From assembly GCA_020853755.1 (NCBI GenBank), contig JADYYG010000017.1, positions 62,001-126,000 on the forward strand: DNA of 64,000 nucleotides, read 5' to 3'. Source of the stretch: Dehalococcoidia bacterium (lineage in GTDB: Bacteria; Chloroflexota; Dehalococcoidia; Tepidiformales; Tepidiformaceae). Positions 43,225 to 52,044 of this stretch are shown here, one piece after another; positions within the stretch are counted from its first letter, which is position 1, and the number at the start of each line of letters is the position of its first letter. Below the pieces are notes generated by a model, which was not told the origin of the DNA, ran no database searches, and saw nothing but the letters and a program-made list of their open reading frames with translations. The position numbers and the translations under genes were made by a program.

Positions 43225-43944
43225 ATGCCCCGCGTCGCCCTCTTCGACCCCTGTTACATGAGCGCCCTTCGCCCGGGCGATATCAACTTCGCCCGGCACG
43301 TCCTCGAAACGCTCGGCGACACCGTGACCCTCCTCGACGGGCGGTGCTGCGGGCAGCCTGCGTTCAACAGCGGGTTCCGGGCTGAAGCGCGTGCGACCGG
43401 CCGCCAGTTGTTGAAGGCGGGCCAGCCGTTCGAAACCGTCGTGGTTACCTCTGGTTCGTGCACAGCGATGGTGCGGCACTACCTGCCTCCGCTGTTCGAA
43501 GGCCGCCGGGCCGCCGGCGCAGCCAGCATCGCCAGCCGGTTCGTTGACTTTGCCAGCTACGTCGCCGCGCACCCGAACCTCGGCAGGCTCTCGTTCCGGC
43601 TCGACGGTGTGGTGGCCTACCACGATTCCTGCCACACCCGCCGCGAACTGCACGCCAGCAGCGCGGTCCGTTCGCTCCTCAGCCGGATCGAAGGGCTCGA
43701 AGTGCGCTCCCTCGCCCACGAAGAGGAGTGCTGCGGCTTCGGCGGCACGTTCTCGGCCAAGCTCCCCGAAATCTCGGTCGCGATGATGACGTCCAAGCTC
43801 GACGACGTGGCGGTGACCGGCGCGCGCGTGCTCGTCTCGGCCGACTACTCGTGCCTGGCCCACCTCGAATCCGGCGCGCGCGGCATCGGCATCCAGCTCG
43901 AAGGCTGGTCGCTCGCCGAGCTGCTCTCGAGGGCGCTTTCGTGA
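43225..43944 (+). CDS. lutA: LutA-type lactate-utilisation CCG-domain protein
   Basis: A 239-residue iron-sulfur protein with two CCG domains (CCGQPAFNSGF near residue 41 and CCGFGG near residue 172) and the paired SGSC and HDSCHTRRE elements. LutA, LutB and LutC together oxidise L-lactate to pyruvate. TACAAT (43214-43219) lies 5 bases before ATG 43225. Its stop overlaps the GTG start of the next gene, so the proteins are coupled. Confidence 0.9.
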   Translation: MPRVALFDPCYMSALRPGDINFARHVLETLGDTVTLLDGRCCGQPAFNSGFRAEARATGRQLLKAGQPFETVVVTSGSCTAMVRHYLPPLFEGRRAAGAASIASRFVDFASYVAAHPNLGRLSFRLDGVVAYHDSCHTRRELHASSAVRSLLSRIEGLEVRSLAHEEECCGFGGTFSAKLPEISVAMMTSKLDDVAVTGARVLVSADYSCLAHLESGARGIGIQLEGWSLAELLSRALS

Positions 43945-45698
43945 GGACCTACCACGAGCGCGCCAGCCGCGAAATGCGCCTCGAACGACCGTCAGCGACG
44001 GTGACGCCGATCATGCGCAAGCTCGTCAACGATGCGCACGCGATGCTCGCCCGGGGGCCTCTGGATGCCCGCCAGCGGGCCGCGAACGCCCGCGCCTACG
44101 CCATCGACCACCTGGACGAACTGCACGAGCAGCTTCGCGCCCAGTTCGAACGGCGCGGCATTGGCTACCACCGTTGCGCCACCGCTGCCGGCGCCGCCGC
44201 GAAGGTCGCCGAACTGCTCGGCGATGCGAAGCGCGTGGCGAAGTCGAAGACGATGGTGGGCGAAGAGGTCGGCCTCACGCACGCCCTTCGCGCGCGCGGC
44301 ATGGAGGTCCTCGAAACCGATATCGGCGAGTACATCGTCGACATCGAGGGGCGCGGCCCGAGCCACATCACGGCCCCCGCGCTGCACCTCAATCGCACGC
44401 GCATCAAGGAGATGCTGGAGCGCACCGGCATCGAACTCGAAGACGACGACCCGGTCCGCCTCAGCCGGGTGGTGCGCGACGCAGTTGGCGCGTTCTTCCA
44501 GGACTGCGACGCCGGCATCACCGGCGCGAACGCGGTCGTCGCCAGTTCGGGGCGGATCACCATCGTCGAGAACGAAGGGAACGTCTCGCTCGGAGCAAGC
44601 CACCCGAAGCTGCACATCGCCATCACGGGCATCGAAAAGGTCGTCGCGGACGAAGCGGGCGCGCTGGCCATCCTCGAGGTCCTTGCGCCGAGCGCAACGG
44701 CGCAGCCGCTGACCTCGTTCACGCACTTCCTCGCGGACCCGCTGCCGGGCCAGCAGCGCCACGTGGTCTTCGTCGACAACGGGCGGTCGCGCATCCTCCG
44801 CGACCCGCGCTACCGCGAGGTGCTGAAGTGCATCCGCTGCGGCGCCTGCATGAACGGCTGCCCGGTCTACCGCGCGGCCGGTGGCCTTTCGTACGGGTCG
44901 CCGTACATGGGGCCAATCGGTGCGGTGGTCTCGCCGCTGCTCTGGCCCGACGGGCGGTATGCGGACCTCCCGTTCGCCTCCAGCCTCTGCGGGCAATGTA
45001 CCGAGGAATGCCCGGTCGGCATCCCCATCCACCGTATGCTGCTCGACCTCCGGGCCGATGCGGTCAAGGACCACCACGTGGCGGACGCGAAGGAGCGGCT
45101 CGCCTGGAAGGGCTTCGCCGCAGCATTCGGCGGGGCCACGCGTGCGCGCGCCGCGACCGCACTGACGCGCATCGGGCTGCGCTCCTTCGGGCGGGCCATT
45201 CGCCCGCCGGGCCCCCTGCGCGATGACCCGCGGCTGCTCCCAGACCCGTCGCTCGACCACAACCCCGAACTCCTCACGTCGGCCGCGGCCCGTCGCGATG
45301 TCATTCCCGAGGCAGCCATCGCCGAACCGCCTCCGGCAGACCGCGCGGCGCTCTTCACCCAGCGGGCAGCCCAGCTCGGTGTGACGGTGGCGAGCAGCGC
45401 AGAACCGCGCGATGGCGACAGCCGGCTCCGGGCGACGGCGGCGATCGCCTCCACGGGGAGCGTGCTGCTCACCGGCGAAGCGGCCTCGCGCAGGCCAATC
45501 CTTGCCGCCAGCCGGGTCGTCGTCGAAGTCGACCGCACCACGATTGTGGCGTTCCCGCACAACCTGCAGGACTACCTCGGTGATGGCGACGCGCTCATCC
45601 TCACGGGCGCGAGCCGGACGGCGGACGTCGAAAAGATCCTCGTGCGCGGCATCCACGGCGCGGAGGAGATGGTCGTTGTCCTCGGCGGCGAGGGTTAG
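43941..45698 (+). CDS. LutB-LutC fusion protein
   Basis: A 585-residue protein. Residues 1-290 match the LutB LUD domain (SKTMVGEEVGLTHALRARG, and SSGRITIVENEGN). Two ferredoxin motifs follow (CIRCGACMNGCPVY near 297; CGQCTEECPVGIP near 350). The C terminus (about 475-585) has LutC features: AIASTGSVLLTGEA and the family end LTGASRTADVEKILVRGIHG. The LutC part is shorter than free-standing LutC, which runs to about 200-240 residues. Starts GTG 43941, overlapping lutA. No lactate permease lies nearby. Confidence 0.85.
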   Translation: MRTYHERASREMRLERPSATVTPIMRKLVNDAHAMLARGPLDARQRAANARAYAIDHLDELHEQLRAQFERRGIGYHRCATAAGAAAKVAELLGDAKRVAKSKTMVGEEVGLTHALRARGMEVLETDIGEYIVDIEGRGPSHITAPALHLNRTRIKEMLERTGIELEDDDPVRLSRVVRDAVGAFFQDCDAGITGANAVVASSGRITIVENEGNVSLGASHPKLHIAITGIEKVVADEAGALAILEVLAPSATAQPLTSFTHFLADPLPGQQRHVVFVDNGRSRILRDPRYREVLKCIRCGACMNGCPVYRAAGGLSYGSPYMGPIGAVVSPLLWPDGRYADLPFASSLCGQCTEECPVGIPIHRMLLDLRADAVKDHHVADAKERLAWKGFAAAFGGATRARAATALTRIGLRSFGRAIRPPGPLRDDPRLLPDPSLDHNPELLTSAAARRDVIPEAAIAEPPPADRAALFTQRAAQLGVTVASSAEPRDGDSRLRATAAIASTGSVLLTGEAASRRPILAASRVVVEVDRTTIVAFPHNLQDYLGDGDALILTGASRTADVEKILVRGIHGAEEMVVVLGGEG

Positions 45699-46390
45699 CT
45701 CACCCGGAACGCCAGCGTCCCCAGCGGACCGAAGTCAGCAGCCACCTGGTCGCCGGGGGCCACGTCGAACGGATTGATGTAGGACCCGCCGATGATCCAG
45801 TCGCCCGCGAGCAGATGTTCGCCGTAGCGCCCGAGCGTCGCCGCCACGGAAGCGACGATTTCGCCGAGGTTATCGGGATAGCGGCCGGGCATCGGCGGCC
45901 CCGCGGGTTCGCCGTTCTTCGTGACTGCCGGGAACCCCGCAGCCACGAGGCCGCCAGCGCTGGTAAGCGGCTGGCTCGAGCCAATCATCACCGCTTCGTG
46001 GAGGATGTCGTTGGCGAGGAGGGCGTCAAGGGGCGAGAGCGGCTTCGTCGCATCGACGAACTCGATCGCCGGGGCGACCGCGGAGATGGCGGCGCGCGCC
46101 TCGGCGGCGGTCGTCCCCGCCGCGACATCGGCGCCGACGAGGATGGCCGTCTCAGCTTCGATGCGCGGTTTCGCGCCCGCCGGAGGAACGTACGGTTCGA
46201 CTTCGCGGATGAGCCGGCGGCCGTTGAGCCACCCGGCAATAGGCCCGTCGAGGCCCAGGCGCTGGTAGGCAGCCGGGTCGTTCAGGCCAACCTTCCAGCC
46301 GAGCCGGGGCATTCCCCCGGCGATAGCTGCGCGGTAGGCGGCGAGTTGCTCGCGCATCCCCTTGTCGAGCAGGGTATCGGGTTCACTCAT
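45695..46390 (-). CDS. 2-keto-4-pentenoate hydratase-like protein (FAH superfamily)
   Basis: A 231-residue protein of the MhpD/hydratase type. Typical segments are GWKVGLNDPAAYQRLGLDGP, ETAILVGADV and APAIEFVDA, with the C-terminal GSYINPFDVAPGD. These enzymes add water to 2-oxopent-4-enoate in meta-cleavage pathways or decarboxylate related acids. TAGAAT (46404-46399) lies 8 bases before ATG 46390. It overlaps the LutBC gene by 4 bases tail to tail. Confidence 0.8.
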   Translation of the reverse strand: MSEPDTLLDKGMREQLAAYRAAIAGGMPRLGWKVGLNDPAAYQRLGLDGPIAGWLNGRRLIREVEPYVPPAGAKPRIEAETAILVGADVAAGTTAAEARAAISAVAPAIEFVDATKPLSPLDALLANDILHEAVMIGSSQPLTSAGGLVAAGFPAVTKNGEPAGPPMPGRYPDNLGEIVASVAATLGRYGEHLLAGDWIIGGSYINPFDVAPGDQVAADFGPLGTLAFRVS

Positions 46391-46512
46391 ACCGCCGGAT
46401 TCTACGGCAGCTTGCGAAATCGTCCTTCACCCGTTGACAGATTGTCGGTAGTGGCAACCGGCGTTTCCTCCGACGATGAAGAGTGGCGCAAGCACGCGCC
46501 TGTGGAGGATGG

Positions 46513-47271
46513 ATGTTGAAATTGAAATCGCTCTTCGCGCTGACCCTTGCCGGCGCGCTCATCTTCGGCGCCTGTGGCGGCGATGATGACGATTCGGGCA
46601 GCAACAGCAACAAGAACGAGGCCACCCAGGGACCGGCGGCCTCGGACGCGACGAAGGCCGACGCCTCGCAGCCGACGAAAGCAGCGAACGAACCCACGAA
46701 GGCGGCTGCTTTGCCCACAGCCGAGGACGCTGGCTCGATCTTCGACAAACTGACGACCGACGCCACGAAGAAGACTTACATGGCCGACTACGACATCGAA
46801 ATGACCAACCAGGGCCAGGTCCAGAAGGGCACCGCGACCATCGCGAGCAAGCCGCCAAAGCAGGCGATGAAGATCAGCTTCAGCGCCGGCGACATCAAGG
46901 GCAGCTTCTCGTTCATCACCGACGGCAAGGACACCTACACCTGCAGCGACTTTGGCATCGGAGGAACCTGCACCAAGAGCGAGGGTGTGGACGACGCTCT
47001 GACGAAGGGCATCGACGTTCAGAAGGCGCTGAAAGAGGCGCGCTCCAACTCGGACATCAAGGAACTGGACAAGCGCACCATCGCCGGCCGGGCGTCTCGC
47101 TGCTTCGAAGCGAAGGACAAGACCGACAACAGCGTGACGACGTTCTGCCTCGATGAAAAGGACAGCATCATGACCTACGCCGAACTGGCGGGGACATCGA
47201 AGCTGACCGCCACCAAGATCTCGAACAACGTCGACGACAAGGCGTTCGACCTGCCGTTCCCGGTCAAGTAA
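46513..47271 (+). CDS. Lipoprotein of unknown function
   Basis: A 252-residue lipoprotein: signal sequence, lipobox IFGAC (Cys21), then acidic DDDD and an Asn/Lys/Thr linker to about residue 75. The body (YMADYDIEMTNQGQVQKG, later FITDGKDTYTCSDFG) is beta-rich, like LolA/LppX-type barrels. Two disulfides are possible (Cys143/Cys152 region and Cys201/Cys219 region). ATG 46513 and TTG 46516 both follow GGAGG. Family not identified. Confidence 0.68.
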   Translation: MLKLKSLFALTLAGALIFGACGGDDDDSGSNSNKNEATQGPAASDATKADASQPTKAANEPTKAAALPTAEDAGSIFDKLTTDATKKTYMADYDIEMTNQGQVQKGTATIASKPPKQAMKISFSAGDIKGSFSFITDGKDTYTCSDFGIGGTCTKSEGVDDALTKGIDVQKALKEARSNSDIKELDKRTIAGRASRCFEAKDKTDNSVTTFCLDEKDSIMTYAELAGTSKLTATKISNNVDDKAFDLPFPVK

Positions 47272-47291
47272 GCGGACAGCCGGAACGAAAC

Positions 47292-47326
47292 AACGGGCCT
47301 GCCGGGAAATCCCTGGCAGGCCCGTT
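47292..47326. terminator. Strong bidirectional terminator
   Basis: A 12-bp stem (47292-47303 with 47315-47326) is extended by GGG/CCC round an AAAT loop, with one bulged T. It lies between the lipoprotein and the convergent tesB gene. Confidence 0.8.
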
Positions 47327-47345
47327 TCCATTCGCCCCGGTCTGG

Positions 47346-48230
47346 TCAGGAGGCCGGCGGCTTCCGGAAGATACCCTCCTGGGCCACGCTGGCGATGCGT
47401 TCGCCGCTGCGGTTGTACATCCCGGCGAAGATGACCGCGCGGGCAGCATGGCCGGCCGGGCTCTCGCTCGTGTACAGGATCCAGTCATCGAACCGTGGCG
47501 GCCGGTGGAACCACATCGTGTGGTCGAGGCTGGCCGACGCGCCGCCGGGCATCCAGATGCCGTAGTGGTGGGCGACCGTGGCGATGAGGCCGCTATCGCT
47601 GAGGAAGACCATGGCGGCCGCGTGGAGAATGGGGTCCTCCGGGAGCGTGCCAGACATCCGGCCCCAGACCATGCGCATCGGCAGGCTGCCGCCTCCCTCT
47701 TTCGTCGGCTTGCTGGCCGCGCGCAGGTCAATCGGGTTGTTCCAGCGGCGGCTCATCCGCTTCGCCATCGGGTCGTCGGTGATCGCCATGCGAGGCATGG
47801 CGATGGACTTCCACCATTCCTCGCACTGCTCGGGTTCCGGACCCTCCGGCATCGGCTCCTGGTGGGCGATGCCCTGTTCGCTGGCGACGAAGCTGACCGA
47901 GGCCTCGAAGATGGTGTGGCCCGCCTGGCGCGCCGTCACCCGCCTGGTGAGGAAGTTGCGGCCCTCGCGGATACGTTCGACGCCGTAGTCGATCGGCTCC
48001 TTCGGCTGGCCCGCGCGGAGGAAGTAGGCATGGAGCGAGTGGATATCGCCGAAGCTGGTGGTGCGGCCAGCGGCGACCACCGACTGGGCGAGGACGAGCC
48101 CGCCGAAGAGCCGCCCTTCCTGCTGGTCCACGTCGCCGCGGAAGTTGTCGTAGTCGGTAGGGCGGACGTTGACCTGCCGCACCCAGTCGTCATTGATCGC
48201 CTGTGGCGACGTTTCCGAAGGTTTTGTCAT
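47346..48230 (-). CDS. tesB: Acyl-CoA thioesterase II (TesB type)
   Basis: A 294-residue double-hotdog thioesterase that hydrolyses acyl-CoA to free fatty acid. Typical blocks are RLFGGLVLAQSVVAAG, SLHAYFLRAG, HYGIWMPGGASASLDHTMWF, and the end RIASVAQEGIFR. The start is ATG 48230: TACCGT lies 8 bases before it on the minus strand, while TTG 48239 lacks support. It is followed by a PaaI gene on the same strand side, so both may share regulation. Confidence 0.92.
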   Translation of the reverse strand: MTKPSETSPQAINDDWVRQVNVRPTDYDNFRGDVDQQEGRLFGGLVLAQSVVAAGRTTSFGDIHSLHAYFLRAGQPKEPIDYGVERIREGRNFLTRRVTARQAGHTIFEASVSFVASEQGIAHQEPMPEGPEPEQCEEWWKSIAMPRMAITDDPMAKRMSRRWNNPIDLRAASKPTKEGGGSLPMRMVWGRMSGTLPEDPILHAAAMVFLSDSGLIATVAHHYGIWMPGGASASLDHTMWFHRPPRFDDWILYTSESPAGHAARAVIFAGMYNRSGERIASVAQEGIFRKPPAS

Positions 48231-48292
48231 GACAGTCAACGGTACAAAGTCCGGCGGCCTGCGTCTCGGCGGCGCCGCTGCCGGGGGCGGGT

Positions 48293-48679
48293 TCAGGCCT
48301 CGAAGATGGCGAACGTGCCGAGCGCCTTCGCCACCAGCCGCTCGCCCAGCTTCACTTCGGATTCGAGGACGGCGACGCGGCGGCCCTTGTTGATGAGGCG
48401 CGTCTCACACTCGACGGTGCCTTCGCGGACCGTCGCCATGTAGACCATCTTCACTTCGATGGTCGCGCATGATTCGTCTTCCCTGAGGCGGGAGTAGAGC
48501 GCGGCCCCCATGCCGGTATCGGCCATGGCGTAGAGCACGCCGCCATGCACCACACCGTGGGGGTTCATGTGGTCAGGGCCGACGGTGACCCGGGAGCGGC
48601 TGAAGCCGTCTCCGCGTTCGTAGATATCGAGGCCGATGAGCAACTGGTAGCCCATGGGCGGAGCAACTTCACGTGCCAT
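48293..48679 (-). CDS. PaaI-family hotdog thioesterase
   Basis: A 128-residue single-hotdog thioesterase. The signature NPHGVVHGGVLYAMADTGMG carries the catalytic-site His/Gly-Gly; the rest is the usual four-strand end. TAGGAT (48693-48688) lies 8 bases before ATG 48679, giving it its own leaderless promoter upstream of tesB. Confidence 0.88.
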   Translation of the reverse strand: MAREVAPPMGYQLLIGLDIYERGDGFSRSRVTVGPDHMNPHGVVHGGVLYAMADTGMGAALYSRLREDESCATIEVKMVYMATVREGTVECETRLINKGRRVAVLESEVKLGERLVAKALGTFAIFEA

Positions 48680-48737
48680 AGTCGCGAATCCTACAGGCGC
48701 GCGAACTGCCCGTCATACCGGTGATGCAGCCGCCGCC

Positions 48738-49334
48738 TCAGGGCGCGCCCGAGCGGAGGAACTGGTCGACTACTTCAGCGACGAATGCCTCGCTCAGCGG
48801 CTCGCGGCTGACAAGGCGGCGATAGAACACCGGCCCGGCAAGGACACCAATCGCTACGTCCACATCAAGGTCGCGGCGCAGTTCGCCTCGGGCCATCGCC
48901 CCGCGCAGGGCCTCGCGGCAGCGCTCCATGCGGACGACGAGGAACGCCTGGACGAGTTGGCGAAGCTCCGGGTCACGGTCGCCGGCGTCGATGAGCGGCG
49001 GCACCGCCGGCGCCCACTCAGATTGCGTGAGGCCACGGCTCAGCTGGTTCAGGATGCCGCAGAGCTGGCCGCGCAGTGTGGGGCCGTAGTCCTGCGCCGG
49101 CATTGAAGGAAGCATGCTCTCGAAGGCGTCGAAAACGAGCTGCGAGCGGCTCTTCCAGTGGCGATAGATGGTGGTCTTGGCTACTCCTGAGCGTTCGGCG
49201 ATGCCTTCGATGGTGACGCCCGCGGCCCCCTGTTCGATGAGCAACGCGGCGGCAGCGCGGAGCACCGTGGCCCGCGATCGCGCGACACGCGGGTCAAGGC
49301 CGGGCTCGGTTGGAGCTGAAAGCGGGCCTGCCAT
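48738..49334 (-). CDS. TetR-family regulator next to the P450 gene
   Basis: A 198-residue regulator. Helix-turn-helix residues about 35-57 (VTIEGIAERSGVAKTTIYRH) are canonical and followed by WKSRSQLV. The ligand domain is of the C-terminal TetR_C_16-like type. AGAGGT precedes ATG 49334. It is divergent from the P450 gene, and the 77-base gap has a 17-base palindrome, so it probably represses both. Confidence 0.9.
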   Translation of the reverse strand: MAGPLSAPTEPGLDPRVARSRATVLRAAAALLIEQGAAGVTIEGIAERSGVAKTTIYRHWKSRSQLVFDAFESMLPSMPAQDYGPTLRGQLCGILNQLSRGLTQSEWAPAVPPLIDAGDRDPELRQLVQAFLVVRMERCREALRGAMARGELRRDLDVDVAIGVLAGPVFYRRLVSREPLSEAFVAEVVDQFLRSGAP

Positions 49335-49359
49335 GAAATTACCTCTCGACAGCTTACGC

Positions 49360-49376
49360 TACGCTACGGTATCGTA
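49360..49376. promoter_or_regulatory. Candidate TetR operator, 17-base palindrome
   Basis: TACGCTACGGTATCGTA reads as TACG-n-TAC-n-GTA-n-CGTA, with both arms matching at every position except the three unpaired n sites. The flanks continue as short TACGC/TATCG repeats. It lies between the divergent TetR and P450 starts. Confidence 0.65.
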
Positions 49377-49411
49377 TCGCTTTCCACAAAACAGCCTATC
49401 CGGAGACCAGT

Positions 49412-50719
49412 TTGACTTCTGCCGCAACCGTAAACGAGATCGACCTCAACAGCCTGGGTGTGTTTGAGCGCGAGGAGGCGCACGACCACCTCCGCATCCT
49501 CCGCCGTGAACAACCGGTCCACTGGAACGAAGGGAACGACCGGACCAACGGGTTCTGGTCGATCACCCGCTACAACGACATCCTCCAGGTATCGCGCCAC
49601 CCGGAGATCTTCATCTCCAGCCAGGGCATCGCCGGCCCGGGCCTGCGGCCGGAGTACATCCAGCAACTGCTGGCTGACCCCGCGACCGCGCCCCAGGTAG
49701 CGGCTGCCGGCCAGGGGAACGTCTCTATCATCACCATGGATCCGCCGCGCCATGTGAAGATGCGCCGCCTGGTGAACAAGGGGTTCACGCCGCGCGCTGT
49801 GAACGCGATGGAAGGGCAGATCCGCCAGATCACGAACGAGATCCTCGACGGCATCGCGAAGAAGGGCTCCTGCGACTTCGTCACCGAGGTCTCGTCGCAG
49901 CTCCCGCTGGCAGTCATCTGTGGCATGTTCGGCCTCGAAAAGAAGGACTGGGCGCTCATGTTCGAACTGACGAACAGCGTCCTCGGATCGAGTGACCCCG
50001 AATACCAGACGTCGGTGCCGGAGGAACAGCGCGGCTCGCCCGAAGCGGCCCGCCAGACGGCCATGATGGGCCGCATGCGCATGCTCCAGTACTTCGCCGA
50101 AGTGATGGAAGACCGCCGCCAGAACCCGCGCGAAGGCGACCTCGTCTCCATCCTCCTCGAAGCGGAAGTGGACGGCGAGCGGCTTTCGCAGCAGGACATC
50201 CTCGCGTTCTGCTTCCTCCTCATCCTCGCTGGCAACGAAACCACCCGGAACGCCATCTCGGGCGGCCTCAAGGCCCTCTGCGAGAACCCGGATCAGAAGG
50301 CGAAGCTCCTCGCTGACATGACCCTCATCGATTCCGCGGTCGAAGAGATCTGCCGCTGGGTTTCGCCGCTCCATCACATGTCGCGCACCTGCGTGCAGGA
50401 CACTGAAATCGGCGGCCAGCCGATCAAGGCCGGCGACAAGGTGCTCATGTGGTACCTCTCGGCCAACCGTGACGAGGAGATCTTCACCGACCCCTACACC
50501 TTCGACATCACCCGCACGCCGAACGACCACCTGGCGTTCGGCATTGGCGAGCACTTCTGCCTCGGGGCCGGGTTCGCCCGGAAGGAACTGAAGGTGATGT
50601 TCCAGGAGTTGTTCCGCCGCTTCCCGGACATCGAACTCGACGGCCCGGGCGAGCGGCTGCGCTCGAACTTCATCAACGGCGTGAAGCACCTGCCGGTGAG
50701 GTTCACGCCGGAGGCCTGA
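49412..50719 (+). CDS. Cytochrome P450
   Basis: A 435-residue soluble P450. The heme ligand is Cys383 in FGIGEHFCLGAGFARKEL. The oxygen-binding I-helix motif is GNETTR (about 273-278), and the K-helix has EEICRW (Glu-x-x-Arg). TTG 49412 follows CCGGAG. No ferredoxin or reductase gene lies next to it, so electron partners are elsewhere. The substrate is unknown; CYP-family terpene, fatty-acid or steroid hydroxylation is possible. Confidence 0.93.
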   Translation: MTSAATVNEIDLNSLGVFEREEAHDHLRILRREQPVHWNEGNDRTNGFWSITRYNDILQVSRHPEIFISSQGIAGPGLRPEYIQQLLADPATAPQVAAAGQGNVSIITMDPPRHVKMRRLVNKGFTPRAVNAMEGQIRQITNEILDGIAKKGSCDFVTEVSSQLPLAVICGMFGLEKKDWALMFELTNSVLGSSDPEYQTSVPEEQRGSPEAARQTAMMGRMRMLQYFAEVMEDRRQNPREGDLVSILLEAEVDGERLSQQDILAFCFLLILAGNETTRNAISGGLKALCENPDQKAKLLADMTLIDSAVEEICRWVSPLHHMSRTCVQDTEIGGQPIKAGDKVLMWYLSANRDEEIFTDPYTFDITRTPNDHLAFGIGEHFCLGAGFARKELKVMFQELFRRFPDIELDGPGERLRSNFINGVKHLPVRFTPEA

Positions 50720-50744
50720 CCCTCGTCCTTCGACGCACCTATCG

Positions 50745-50774
50745 CGCCCCGCGGTCCGCATGGACTGCGGGGCG
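50745..50774 (+). terminator. Terminator after the P450 gene
   Basis: A 13-bp stem with one mismatch (50745-50757 with 50762-50774) has a GCAT loop and is followed by TT. Confidence 0.65.
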
Positions 50775-50822
50775 TTGCCTTCCCGGCGGCAGGTGTCGCG
50801 TTCGGTGCTATCGTCGCTGGCA

Positions 50823-51380
50823 GTGAAATGGCTCAGCATTGCCATCGCTGCCGCAGCGTTTGCGGCCTGCACGGGCGGCGCGTCACCGGCGCCCGCAGTC
50901 GGTACTGCCGGACCACCGACAGTTACTCGGGCTGCGACGCGAACGCCTACGCCAGCGTTGCCCGCAGAGATCCACTGCGACTGGGCGACGGTCCGCAGCG
51001 TGACCGATGGCGACACCATCCGCGTGGACTTCGACGGAGGGCCGGCGAACCAGCCGGTGCGCTATATCGGCGTCGATGCGCCGGAAACAGTCGCGCCCGG
51101 CGTGCCCGTCCAGCCGTTCGGCCAGGAAGCATCACGCGAGAACATGCGGCTGCTGGCGGGCAGGCGGGTCTGCCTCGAACGGGACGTCTCCGAACACGAC
51201 CGCTACAACCGTCTGCTTCGCTACGCCTGGCTCCCCGACGGCACGATGGTCAACGAGGCGCTCGTCCTCGCCGGGCTGGCGACGGTCGACACCTTCCCGC
51301 CGGACGTGAAGTACGTCGAGCGGTTCCTCGCCGCGCAGCACGCAGCGCGCGAAGCCGGCCGGGGCATGTGGGCGCCGTAA
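50823..51380 (+). CDS. Secreted thermonuclease-like (SNase) lipoprotein
   Basis: A 185-residue protein with a signal sequence and lipobox-like AAFAAC (about residues 12-17), a Thr/Pro linker and an SNase domain (about 55-185). Catalytic-type residues are in VRYIGVDAPET, with Arg/Asp near DRYNRLLRY. SNases cut DNA and RNA and need calcium. TATCGT (50809-50814) lies 8 bases before GTG 50823, supporting that start over the longer frame. Confidence 0.82.
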   Translation: MKWLSIAIAAAAFAACTGGASPAPAVGTAGPPTVTRAATRTPTPALPAEIHCDWATVRSVTDGDTIRVDFDGGPANQPVRYIGVDAPETVAPGVPVQPFGQEASRENMRLLAGRRVCLERDVSEHDRYNRLLRYAWLPDGTMVNEALVLAGLATVDTFPPDVKYVERFLAAQHAAREAGRGMWAP

Positions 51381-51389
51381 CGCCAGTGC

Positions 51390-51926
51390 TTAGTGCGCAG
51401 GTCCGGGAACGTCCGCGTGGAGTGACTTGAGGACATGGTGCGTGGGCACCAGCACGCCAACTCCCGGCTCGATGCCTTCGAGCGCCCGCAGGACGGGCCC
51501 GACCAGTTCCCGCAGGTCTTCGCGGCCAACCTGGACGAGGACGTGGTGAGCGCCTTCGCGGAACCAGGCCGAGTGCGAATGGTCGAGCATGCCGTGGAGG
51601 AGCGGTTCGAGGCAGCCACGGCCGAGGGTAGCCAGGGCAGAGGCGGCGAGCCAGCGCACCCCCGGCACCTCATCCATCAGCGCCTGGACGAGCGCAGGCG
51701 TCGCCCGCTCATCGCGCACGATGGTGAGGGCCTTCGCGGCTTCCCAGCGGGCATGGCTGTTGCCGTGTTCGAGCCTCTCGATCAGCCCCGGCACGGCGGC
51801 GAACCCGGCGATGACCAGGGCGACGCGGGCATTGTGGCGCACCGTGCCTTCCTCGTTCCCCAGCTTCGCGAGCAGCTCGTCGATGCGTTCGGTGGCCTGT
51901 TCAGGGGTCTCCGTAACTGTCGTCAT
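51390..51926 (-). CDS. HEAT-repeat protein
   Basis: A 178-residue helical-repeat protein with about four HEAT/PBS-type units (for example NARVALVIAGFAAVPGLIER and RWEAAKALTIVRDERATPAL). Such proteins act as scaffolds, or as lyases in phycobilisome relatives. ATG 51926 has an ideal AGGAGG site (51935-51940 on the minus strand). The partner is unknown. Confidence 0.78.
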   Translation of the reverse strand: MTTVTETPEQATERIDELLAKLGNEEGTVRHNARVALVIAGFAAVPGLIERLEHGNSHARWEAAKALTIVRDERATPALVQALMDEVPGVRWLAASALATLGRGCLEPLLHGMLDHSHSAWFREGAHHVLVQVGREDLRELVGPVLRALEGIEPGVGVLVPTHHVLKSLHADVPGPAH

Positions 51927-52044
51927 GGCAGCACCTCCTGTACCCACCTTACACCCGCCGGGAAGCGCTGAGCGGGCTTTCTCCAGGGGCCGGAAGCGGC
52001 AAGGTAAAGACGCCTCTGACGGCGGACGAGTAGACTTCGCGGCT

